64,000 nucleotides of DNA from Burkholderia sp. Bp9143. Lineage in GTDB: Bacteria > Pseudomonadota > Gammaproteobacteria > Burkholderiales > Burkholderiaceae. The stretch covers positions 1 to 64,000 of the forward strand of contig NZ_QTPO01000040.1 in NCBI RefSeq assembly GCF_003853645.1. Reading direction: 5' to 3'. Below the pieces are notes generated by a model. The model searched no databases and was not told the DNA's origin. It saw only the letters and a list, made by a program, of their open reading frames with translations. Below are positions 9,447 to 16,929 of the stretch, one piece after another. Both the position numbers and the translations under genes were made by a program. How positions within the stretch are numbered: the first letter of the stretch is position 1; the number at the start of each line of letters is the position of its first letter.

Positions 9447-10202
9447 GTGGCCGACTCCTCGCTGGCCGGTCAGGCACCGGCCACAGTCGACGGCACGATC
9501 CGTTTCGCGACGACGCGCATCGACGCTGCACTGATCGACCTCGACGGCACGATGGTCGACACGGCCGACGATTTCACGGCCGGGCTGAACGGGATGCTCG
9601 CGCAGCTCGGCGCGCCAGCCACGTCGCGTGACGAAGTGATCGGCTACGTCGGCAAGGGCTCCGAGCATCTGATTCAGAGCGTGCTGAAGCCGCGCTTCAA
9701 GCCTGACGAAGCGCACGCGCGCTTCGACGATGCGCTCGCGATCTACCAGACCGAATACGCGAAGATCAACGGCCGCCACACGCGTCTCTATCCGGACGTC
9801 GCAACCGGCCTCGACGCGTTGCGCACAGCCGGCATCCGGCTCGCGTGCGTGACGAACAAGCCGCACCGCTTCGCGGTCGAGCTGCTCGAACAATACGGGC
9901 TGATCGATCGCTTCGGCATCGTGCTCGGCGGCGACAGCGTCGCGCGCAAGAAACCCGATCCGCTGCCGATGCTGACGGCCTGCGACGCGCTCGGCGTCGC
10001 GCCGGACGCGGCGGTCGCGATCGGCGACTCGGAAAACGACGCGCTGGCGGGCCGCGCGGCCGGCATGGCGACGCTGACGGTGCCATACGGCTACAACCAC
10101 GGCAAAGCTATACAAACGATAAATTCGGATGGTATAGTCGATTCGTTGCTGGTCGCAGCCCGCGCGATCACCGCGCACAACGCCGGCCGGCCAACCGTCT
10201 GA
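9447..10202 (+). CDS. gph: Phosphoglycolate phosphatase
   Basis: A HAD-superfamily phosphatase of 251 residues that removes phosphate from 2-phosphoglycolate. Motif I is DLDGTMVDT, with both catalytic Asp residues. Motif II (CVTNKPH), the conserved Lys in ARKKPDPLP and motif III (GDSENDALAGRAAGM) follow. The start is GTG at 9447 with GGAG 8 bases upstream. Its last 35 codons contain an unusually AT-rich stretch (10105-10140) that probably holds the trp promoter. The GQ-rich family C-terminus is replaced by a short IVDSLLVAARA tail. Confidence 0.95.
   Translation: MADSSLAGQAPATVDGTIRFATTRIDAALIDLDGTMVDTADDFTAGLNGMLAQLGAPATSRDEVIGYVGKGSEHLIQSVLKPRFKPDEAHARFDDALAIYQTEYAKINGRHTRLYPDVATGLDALRTAGIRLACVTNKPHRFAVELLEQYGLIDRFGIVLGGDSVARKKPDPLPMLTACDALGVAPDAAVAIGDSENDALAGRAAGMATLTVPYGYNHGKAIQTINSDGIVDSLLVAARAITAHNAGRPTV
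10109..10138 (+). promoter_or_regulatory. Candidate trp operon promoter inside the end of gph
   Basis: TATACA (10109-10114) and TATAGT (10133-10138) are separated by 18 bases, in an AT-rich patch that contrasts sharply with the surrounding GC-rich coding sequence. Transcription would begin near 10145, about 75 bases before the leader-peptide ATG. This is inferred from sequence only. Confidence 0.5.
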
Positions 10203-10219
10203 TTATTTCTTCCATCCGC

Positions 10220-10294
10220 ATGTTTCTGAATAAAAAACGGAGTCTGAGCAGCATCGACCGGGGAGCCTGGCCCTGGCGTCGCTGGTCGCGCTAA
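10220..10294 (+). CDS. trpL: Tryptophan operon leader peptide TrpL
   Basis: A 24-codon frame, MFLNKKRSLSS then IDRGAWPWRRWSR, with three Trp codons within six residues (TGG at 10268, 10274 and 10283). It lies directly before an attenuator-type hairpin and 266 bases before trpE. In classic attenuation, ribosomes stalling at these Trp codons when charged tRNA-Trp is scarce prevent the terminator from forming. The Shine-Dalgarno is weak. The peptide itself is not expected to have a function of its own. Confidence 0.85.
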   Translation: MFLNKKRSLSSIDRGAWPWRRWSR

Positions 10295-10310
10295 CCTCTT
10301 CGATGAGGTA

Positions 10311-10340
10311 CGCTGAGGCACGTCTTCAGCGCCGTTTTTT
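10311..10340 (+). terminator. trp attenuator terminator hairpin
   Basis: CGCTGAGG (10311-10318) can pair with TCTTCAGCG (10323-10331, one wobble), and CCG plus six T follow (10335-10340). An upstream alternative hairpin (10294-10298 with 10305-10309) lies next to it. In addition, 10230-10240 is perfectly complementary to 10332-10342, so the leader's start region could capture the terminator's U-run. Bases 10343-10560 up to trpE show no further clear element. Confidence 0.75.
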
Positions 10341-10560
10341 ATCTCGCTGCGCATCCGCGCGCCGATCGTCGCACCACCTCGAGTTCCACCGCGTCCGAAC
10401 GCTTGCGTTCAGGATCGGCCGCAGGCTCGCGACGTTCACGCCCGGAAAGCCGGCCGGCAACAGGCACTTCTCGATCGACCGCCCTTTCGCCGACGGCAGC
10501 CCGCGCAGCGTCAAGTGATCCCTGGCGCACGCCGCCGCTCGTCCCGAACAGGACCGGAAC

Positions 10561-12054
10561 ATGACCGAACTCGAATTCCAATCGCTTGCGAACGAAGGCT
10601 ACAACCGCATCCCGCTGATCGCGGAAGCGCTCGCCGACCTCGAAACGCCGCTGTCCCTCTACCTGAAGCTGGCCCAGCCTGAACGTGCGGGCGCCAACTC
10701 GTTCCTGCTCGAGTCGGTGGTCGGCGGCGAACGCTTTGGCCGCTATTCGTTCATCGGCCTGCCCGCCCGCACGCTGGTGCGCACCCGCAACGGCGTGTCC
10801 GAAGTGGTGCGCGACGGCCAGGTCGTCGAGACGCACGACGGCGACCCGTTCGAATTCATCGAGTCGTTCCAGGCACGCTTCAAGGTCGCGCAGCGCCCGG
10901 GCCTGCCGCGCTTCTGCGGCGGCCTCGCCGGCTATTTCGGCTACGATGCGGTGCGCTACATCGAGAAGAAGCTCGCGAACACCGCGCCGCGCGACGATCT
11001 CGGCCTGCCCGACATCCAGTTGCTGCTCACCGAGGAAGTCGCGGTGATCGACAACCTCGCCGGCAAGCTCTACCTGATCATCTACTCGGATCCGGCCCAG
11101 CCCGAGGCCTACACGAAGGCCAAACAGCGTTTGCGCGAGCTGAAACAGCGCCTGCGCACGACCGTGCAGCCGCCCGTCACGTCGGCGAGCGTGCGCACCG
11201 AGACGTTCCGCGAGTTCAAGAAGGAAGACTATCTGGCCGCCGTGCGCCAGGCGAAGGAATACATCGCGGCCGGCGAACTGATGCAGATCCAGGTCGGCCA
11301 GCGGCTGACGAAGCCGTACCGCGACAATCCGCTGTCGCTGTACCGCGCGCTGCGTTCGCTGAATCCGTCGCCGTACATGTATTACTACAACTTCGGCGAT
11401 TTCCATGTGGTCGGCGCATCGCCGGAAATCCTGGTGCGCCAGGAAAAGCGCGGCGAAGACCAGATCGTCACGATCCGTCCGCTGGCCGGCACGCGTCCGC
11501 GCGGCAACACGCCCGAGCGCGATGCGGAACTCGCGACTGAACTGCTGAACGATCCGAAGGAAATCGCCGAGCACGTGATGCTGATCGACCTCGCGCGCAA
11601 TGACGTCGGCCGCATCGCGGAAATCGGCTCGGTGCAGGTGACCGACAAGATGGTGATCGAGAAGTACTCGCACGTGCAGCACATCGTCAGCTCGGTCGAA
11701 GGCAAGCTGAAGCCCGGCATGACGAACTACGACGTGCTGCGCGCGACGTTCCCGGCCGGCACGCTGTCCGGCGCGCCGAAGGTGCGCGCGATGGAACTGA
11801 TCGACGAGCTCGAACCGATCAAGCGCGGGTTGTACGGCGGCGCCGTCGGCTACCTGTCGTTCTCGGGCGAGATGGATCTCGCGATCGCGATCCGCACGGG
11901 CCTGATCCACAACGGCAACCTGTATGTGCAAGCGGCGGCCGGCGTCGTCGCGGACTCGGTGCCCGAATCCGAATGGCAAGAGACCGAGAACAAGGCGCGC
12001 GCGGTGCTGCGTGCGGCCGAACAGGTCCAGGACGGCCTCGATTGCGACTTCTGA
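10561..12054 (+). CDS. trpE: Anthranilate synthase component I
   Basis: The large subunit (497 residues) that turns chorismate plus ammonia into anthranilate. The N-terminal domain has the Trp-feedback segment LLESVVGGERFGRYSFIG. The chorismate-binding domain carries IRPLAGTRPRG, LIDLARNDVGRIA, the TFPAGTLSGAPKVRAMELIDELEP block and RGLYGGAVGYLSF. It is the first structural gene after the attenuator and is followed by trpG after 13 bases. It is a free-standing subunit, not a TrpEG fusion. Confidence 0.97.
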   Translation: MTELEFQSLANEGYNRIPLIAEALADLETPLSLYLKLAQPERAGANSFLLESVVGGERFGRYSFIGLPARTLVRTRNGVSEVVRDGQVVETHDGDPFEFIESFQARFKVAQRPGLPRFCGGLAGYFGYDAVRYIEKKLANTAPRDDLGLPDIQLLLTEEVAVIDNLAGKLYLIIYSDPAQPEAYTKAKQRLRELKQRLRTTVQPPVTSASVRTETFREFKKEDYLAAVRQAKEYIAAGELMQIQVGQRLTKPYRDNPLSLYRALRSLNPSPYMYYYNFGDFHVVGASPEILVRQEKRGEDQIVTIRPLAGTRPRGNTPERDAELATELLNDPKEIAEHVMLIDLARNDVGRIAEIGSVQVTDKMVIEKYSHVQHIVSSVEGKLKPGMTNYDVLRATFPAGTLSGAPKVRAMELIDELEPIKRGLYGGAVGYLSFSGEMDLAIAIRTGLIHNGNLYVQAAAGVVADSVPESEWQETENKARAVLRAAEQVQDGLDCDF

Positions 12055-12067
12055 CCGGAGACTGACC

Positions 12068-12667
<600 letters not shown>

Positions 12668-12680
12668 CGGGAGACACACG

Positions 12681-13712
12681 ATGACGATTACCCCGCAGGA
12701 AGCGCTGCAACGCACGATCGAGCACCGCGAGATCTTCCACGACGAGATGCTGCACCTGATGCGGCTCATCATGCGCGGCGACATGTCGCCCGTGATGGCG
12801 GCCGCGATCATCACCGGGCTGCGCGTGAAGAAGGAGACGATCGGCGAGATCGCCGCCGCCGCGACCGTGATGCGCGAATTCGCGAACCACGTCGAAGTGC
12901 AGGACAATTCGAACTTCGTCGACATCGTCGGCACGGGCGGCGACGGCGCACATACGTTCAACATCTCGACCGCGTCGATGTTCATCACGGCGGCGGCCGG
13001 CGCGAAGGTCGCGAAGCACGGCAACCGCGGCGTATCGAGCAAGTCCGGCAGCGCCGACGTGCTCGAGGCGCTCGGCGTGAACATCGACCTGCAGCCCGAT
13101 CAGGTTGCCGCGTCGATCGCCGAAACCGGCATGGGCTTCATGTTCGCGCCGAACCATCATCCGGCGATGAAGAACATCGCGGCCGTGCGCCGCGAGCTCG
13201 GCGTGCGGACGATCTTCAACATTCTCGGTCCGCTGACCAATCCGGCCGGCGCGCCGAACCAGCTGATGGGCGTGTTCCACCCCGACCTCGTCGGCATCCA
13301 GGTGCGCGTGATGCAGCGCCTCGGCGCGCAGCACGTGCTGGTCGTGTACGGCAAGGACGGGATGGATGAAGTGTCGCTGGGCGCCGCGACGCTCGTCGGC
13401 GAATTGCGCGACGGCAAGGTGCACGAATACGAGATCCATCCGGAGGACTTCGGCCTTCAGATGGTGTCGAACCGCACGCTGAAGGTGGAAAATGCCGAGG
13501 AATCGCGCACGATGCTGCTCGGCGCGCTGGACAACCAGCCGGGCGTCGCACGCGAGATCGTCACGCTGAACGCGGGCACCGCGCTCTATGCGGCCAATAT
13601 CGCCGAATCGATCGCGGACGGCATCCAGCTCGCCCGCGAAGCGATCGCGAGCGGCAAGGCACGCGCGAAGGTCGACGAACTCGTGCGCTTCACGCAGCAG
13701 TTCAAGCGCTGA
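12681..13712 (+). CDS. trpD: Anthranilate phosphoribosyltransferase
   Basis: The enzyme (343 residues) that joins anthranilate to PRPP. Diagnostic blocks are VDIVGTGGDGAHTFNISTAS, AKHGNRGVSSKSGSADVLEALG, FAPNHHPAMKNIAAVRRELGVRTIFNILGPLTNP and DGMDEVSL. ATG 12681 follows the trpG stop by 13 bases with GGGAG upstream; a longer in-frame start overlaps trpG and is not needed. It is separate from trpG, unlike the fused enterobacterial form. Confidence 0.97.
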   Translation: MTITPQEALQRTIEHREIFHDEMLHLMRLIMRGDMSPVMAAAIITGLRVKKETIGEIAAAATVMREFANHVEVQDNSNFVDIVGTGGDGAHTFNISTASMFITAAAGAKVAKHGNRGVSSKSGSADVLEALGVNIDLQPDQVAASIAETGMGFMFAPNHHPAMKNIAAVRRELGVRTIFNILGPLTNPAGAPNQLMGVFHPDLVGIQVRVMQRLGAQHVLVVYGKDGMDEVSLGAATLVGELRDGKVHEYEIHPEDFGLQMVSNRTLKVENAEESRTMLLGALDNQPGVAREIVTLNAGTALYAANIAESIADGIQLAREAIASGKARAKVDELVRFTQQFKR

Positions 13713-13742
13713 CTCCCCTTTACGAATCAAGCAGGAACCCAC

Positions 13743-14528
13743 ATGAGCGACATTCTCGACCGAATCATCGCCGTCAAGCGCGAAGAAGTCGCGGCGGCCA
13801 TGCGCAGCACGCCGCTCGAGGCATTGAAACTGGAAGCATCGGCGCGCGACCTGCGCGACTTCGTCGGCGCCCTGCGCGCGAAGCAGGCAGCCGGCCACGC
13901 GGCGGTGATCGCCGAAGTGAAGAAGGCGAGCCCGTCGAAGGGCGTGCTGCGCGAGAATTTCGTGCCGGCCGACATCGCGCGCTCGTATGCGGCCCACGGC
14001 GCCGCGTGCCTGTCGGTGCTGACCGACGAGCAGTTCTTCCAGGGCAGCGTCCGCTATCTCGAGGAAGCGCGCGCGGCCTGCACGCTGCCGGTGCTGCGCA
14101 AGGACTTCATCGTCGATGCGTACCAGATCCTCGAAGCGCGCGCGATGGGCGCCGACGCGATCCTGCTGATCGCGGCCGCACTCGACACGCCGCTGATGCA
14201 GGACCTCGAGGCGTATGCGCACTCGCTCGGCCTCGCGGTGCTGGTCGAGGTTCACGATCGCGACGAGATGGAACAGGCGCTGACGCTGAAGACGCCGCTG
14301 CTCGGCATCAACAACCGCAACCTGCGCACGTTCGAGACGACGATCCAGACCACGCTCGACATGCTCGACATGATTCCGCCGGACCGCATGGTCGTGACCG
14401 AGTCGGGGATCCTGTCGCGCATCGACGTCGACACGATGCGCGCGGCGAACGTGAACGCGTTCCTCGTCGGCGAGGCGTTCATGCGCGCCGACCAGCCGGG
14501 CGAGGAACTCGCGCGGATGTTCTTCTGA
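13743..14528 (+). CDS. trpC: Indole-3-glycerol phosphate synthase
   Basis: A TIM-barrel enzyme of 261 residues that closes the indole ring. It has IIAVKREEVAAA at the start, IAEVKKASPSKGVLR, LRKDFIVDAYQI, and GINNRNLRTFET then VTESGIL and NAFLVGEAFMR. It is a monofunctional TrpC, so TrpF must be encoded elsewhere, as in other Burkholderia. Its stop overlaps the next ATG (TGATG), implying translational coupling to the CYTH gene. Confidence 0.97.
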   Translation: MSDILDRIIAVKREEVAAAMRSTPLEALKLEASARDLRDFVGALRAKQAAGHAAVIAEVKKASPSKGVLRENFVPADIARSYAAHGAACLSVLTDEQFFQGSVRYLEEARAACTLPVLRKDFIVDAYQILEARAMGADAILLIAAALDTPLMQDLEAYAHSLGLAVLVEVHDRDEMEQALTLKTPLLGINNRNLRTFETTIQTTLDMLDMIPPDRMVVTESGILSRIDVDTMRAANVNAFLVGEAFMRADQPGEELARMFF

Positions 14529-15154
14529 TGGCGATCGAAAAGGAAATCAAGCTCGCGCTGCCGGCCGTCCAGGCCGATGCGGCGCGGCGCTTTTTCGAGA
14601 CACTGACCGGCGAAGCCGGCGACGTCATCGCGCTCGCGAACGTTTATTACGACACGCCCGATCTCGCGCTGGCCCGTTCGAAGAGCGCGGTGCGCGTGCG
14701 CCGCACGCCGCACGGCTGGCTGCAAACCTTCAAGACGGTCGGCAGCGCGGAAGCCGGCCTGCATCGCCGCCATGAATGGGAGTTGCCCGTCGCCGGCGAT
14801 GCGCTCGAAATCGATGCCCTCGTCACCGCGTGCGACGTGCCGCAGGCTGCCGCTGCACTGCGCGACGCGGCGCCGGCACTTCACGCGCTGTTCCGGACGG
14901 ATTTTTCGCGTACGCTGTGGCGCATCGCAATCGGCGGCGCAACCGTCGAGGCCGCGGTGGACGTCGGCGAGATCTTCGTTCAGGCGGAAAACGATACGCG
15001 CCGCGAACCGATCAGCGAAATCGAACTCGAACTGATCGACGGCCCGGAAGCGGCGCTCGCGACACTCGCCGCCGAACTGCAGCAAGCGCTGCCGGGCCTC
15101 GCCCCCGAAAACATCAGCAAGGCGCAACGCGGCTACCGGCTGCGCGCGCAATAA
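14528..15154 (+). CDS. CYTH-domain protein (inorganic triphosphatase-like)
   Basis: A protein of 208 residues whose N-terminus contains EIKLALP, the ExExK-type motif of the CYTH tunnel fold. Further conserved acidic/basic strands are YYDTPDLALAR, AVRVRR, HEWELPV, EAAVDVGEIF and ISEIELELIDG. CYTH enzymes hydrolyse inorganic triphosphate or form cyclic AMP. E. coli YgiF is longer and carries a CHAD domain, which is absent here. The ATG overlaps the trpC stop, so it is an accessory member of the trp transcript. A metabolic link to tryptophan is not evident. Confidence 0.9.
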   Translation: MAIEKEIKLALPAVQADAARRFFETLTGEAGDVIALANVYYDTPDLALARSKSAVRVRRTPHGWLQTFKTVGSAEAGLHRRHEWELPVAGDALEIDALVTACDVPQAAAALRDAAPALHALFRTDFSRTLWRIAIGGATVEAAVDVGEIFVQAENDTRREPISEIELELIDGPEAALATLAAELQQALPGLAPENISKAQRGYRLRAQ

Positions 15155-15167
15155 ATACGCATCACGC

Positions 15168-16073
15168 ATGGCAACCCGCAAGACTCTCCGCACGCCGCAG
15201 CAGGCGTCGCTGTTCGACGATCCCGTGCCGGAAACGGCGCTGGACGATGTTCCCGCTCCGGCGTCCGCGCCGGCCGCCTCCGGGCGCAAACCCGCGAAGA
15301 AGGCCGCGGCAGCCGCGCCGGCTTCCGCCGCGCCGCAGTCCGTTACGGCAGACGTCCCGCACCTCGCCGCCCAATTCGACGCGCTGCCGGCCGTCTGGCG
15401 CGACGTGCTGAAACCCTTCACCGACAGCGACGCGTATGCACCGCTGTGCCGTTTCGTCGACGACGAGCGCGCGGCCGGCAAGACGGTCTACCCGACCGAC
15501 GTGTTCCGTGCGCTGCGCCTGACGAGCCCGGACGACGTGAAGGTCGTGATCCTAGGCCAGGACCCGTACCACGGCGACGACCGCGGCACGCCGCAGGCGC
15601 ATGGCCTGGCATTCTCGGTGCCGCCGGCCGTCCGCACGCCGCCGTCGCTACGCAACATCTTCAAGGAAATCGCCGCGAATTTCGGCCACGACGCGCCGCG
15701 TCACGGCTGCCTCGACACCTGGGCACGCCAGGGCGTGCTGCTGCTCAACACTGTGCTGACAGTCGAGCGCGGCGCGGCCGCGAGCCACGCGAAGCGCGGC
15801 TGGGAGCAATGCACGGACACGCTGATCCGCGAACTCGCCGGCCGCCATCGCGGGCTCGTGTTCATGCTGTGGGGCGCGCATGCGCAGGCAAAGCGCGCGC
15901 TGTTCGATGCGAACGCGCACTGCGTGCTCGAGGCGCCGCATCCGTCGCCGCTGTCCGCACACCGTGGCTTCCTCGGTTGCCGCCACTTCGCGCTCGCGAA
16001 CGACTATCTGGTCGAAGCGGGTCGCGAGCCGATCGACTGGCGCCTGCCGGAGGTGGCCGAAACGCTCGCGTAA
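15168..16073 (+). CDS. ung: Uracil-DNA glycosylase (family 1)
   Basis: A glycosylase of 301 residues that removes uracil from DNA. The water-activating motif GQDPYHG is at about residues 130-136 and the minor-groove loop HPSPLS near the C-terminus. VFMLWGAHAQAKR and GCRHFALAN also match. The first ~65 residues are an Ala/Pro-rich low-complexity extension, longer than the E. coli enzyme (229 residues). It begins 13 bases after the CYTH gene and ends the trp transcript at a strong terminator. Confidence 0.96.
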   Translation: MATRKTLRTPQQASLFDDPVPETALDDVPAPASAPAASGRKPAKKAAAAAPASAAPQSVTADVPHLAAQFDALPAVWRDVLKPFTDSDAYAPLCRFVDDERAAGKTVYPTDVFRALRLTSPDDVKVVILGQDPYHGDDRGTPQAHGLAFSVPPAVRTPPSLRNIFKEIAANFGHDAPRHGCLDTWARQGVLLLNTVLTVERGAAASHAKRGWEQCTDTLIRELAGRHRGLVFMLWGAHAQAKRALFDANAHCVLEAPHPSPLSAHRGFLGCRHFALANDYLVEAGREPIDWRLPEVAETLA

Positions 16074-16106
16074 GCGGGTTCCGCTTCCCGCTTTCGTCCC
16101 CACTAC

Positions 16107-16145
16107 GCAAAAACGCCGCGCCCCTTTCGGGACGCGGCGTTTTTG
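16107..16145. terminator. Bidirectional terminator after ung / azoR
   Basis: GCAAAAACGCCGCG pairs with CGCGGCGTTTTTGC around a CCCCTTTCGGGA loop region. It lies between the convergent ung and azoR stops with A- and T-runs on the two sides. Confidence 0.9.
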
Positions 16146-16185
16146 CATCTGACGAGGCAGCGGGTGCGACGCACCCGCGCCGGCC

Positions 16186-16782
16186 TTACGCGGCAGCGAT
16201 CGCTTCGCGTGCGCCAGCGAGCGCGGCGCTCTGCGCATCCGGCCCGAGGTTCAGGCCTTCAGCGTGGATGAAGCTCACGTCGGTCATGCCGACGAAGCCG
16301 AGGAACGTGCGCAGGAACGGCGTCTGGCTGTCGTTCGGCGTACCCAGGTACTTGCCGCCGCGGGCCGTCACCACGTGAACCTTCTTGCCCTTGATCAGGC
16401 CTTCCGGACCGTTCTCGGTGTAGCGGAACGTGACGCCTGCACGCGCGATCCAGTCGAAGTACGTCTTCAGTTGCGACGAGACGCCAAAGTTGTACATCGG
16501 TGCGCCGATCACGATGATGTCGGCGGCTTGCAGTTCGGCGATCAGGGCATCGCTCTTCGCGACGATCGCATTCTGTTCCGCGCTGCGCTGGTCGGCCGGC
16601 GTGAAGAATGCGCCTAGCACCGATTCGTCGAGGTGCGGCAGCGCATCGGCCAGCAGGTCGCGAACCACGACCTTCGCGCCGGGATTCGATTGTTGCAGCT
16701 TTGCCGTCAGTTCGTTGGCCAGCAGCGTGGACTGCGCACCTTGCGAGCGCGCCGCGGAATTGATTTGCAGAATGGTCGTCAT
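16186..16782 (-). CDS. azoR: FMN-dependent NADH-azoreductase
   Basis: A flavodoxin-fold quinone/azo reductase of 198 residues. It starts MTTILQINSAARSQGAQST, the FMN phosphate-binding loop. APMYNFGVSSQLKTYFDWIARAG and VTARGGKY are the other flavin-contact segments. It reduces azo dyes and quinones with NADH as a dimer in the cytoplasm. A good CGGAG ribosome site precedes the ATG. A TGACGTCA palindrome lies 38 bases upstream. Confidence 0.95.
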   Translation of the reverse strand: MTTILQINSAARSQGAQSTLLANELTAKLQQSNPGAKVVVRDLLADALPHLDESVLGAFFTPADQRSAEQNAIVAKSDALIAELQAADIIVIGAPMYNFGVSSQLKTYFDWIARAGVTFRYTENGPEGLIKGKKVHVVTARGGKYLGTPNDSQTPFLRTFLGFVGMTDVSFIHAEGLNLGPDAQSAALAGAREAIAAA

Positions 16783-16819
16783 GTCAGGCTCCGGTTGGGT
16801 TGCGCTTCGGTAGCGCGAG

Positions 16820-16827
16820 TGACGTCA
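16820..16827. promoter_or_regulatory. TGACGTCA palindrome upstream of azoR
   Basis: A perfect 8-bp palindrome lies 38-45 bases before the azoR start. On the minus strand CACAAT, a possible -10, lies next to it. No known regulator is assigned. A palindrome this short could be chance. Confidence 0.25.
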
Positions 16828-16851
16828 TTGTGCTTGGCCGGATGGGTGCGA

Positions 16852-16921
16852 AAAAGCGGGTTCAGGGCGACGGATTGTTGCAGGAACAGAACAATCCACG
16901 ATCGCGCCCCGAAACCCGCTT
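16852..16921 (-). terminator. Long imperfect terminator hairpin after the M61 gene
   Basis: Nested repeats AAGCGGGTT/GAAACCCGCTT (outside) and GGATTGTT/AACAATCC (inside), with GGGCG/CGCCC between, form a hairpin of about 70 bases. On the minus strand it ends in CCCGCTTTTTCG. It lies just after the M61 stop. Confidence 0.65.
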
Positions 16922-16929
16922 CGGCGTAC

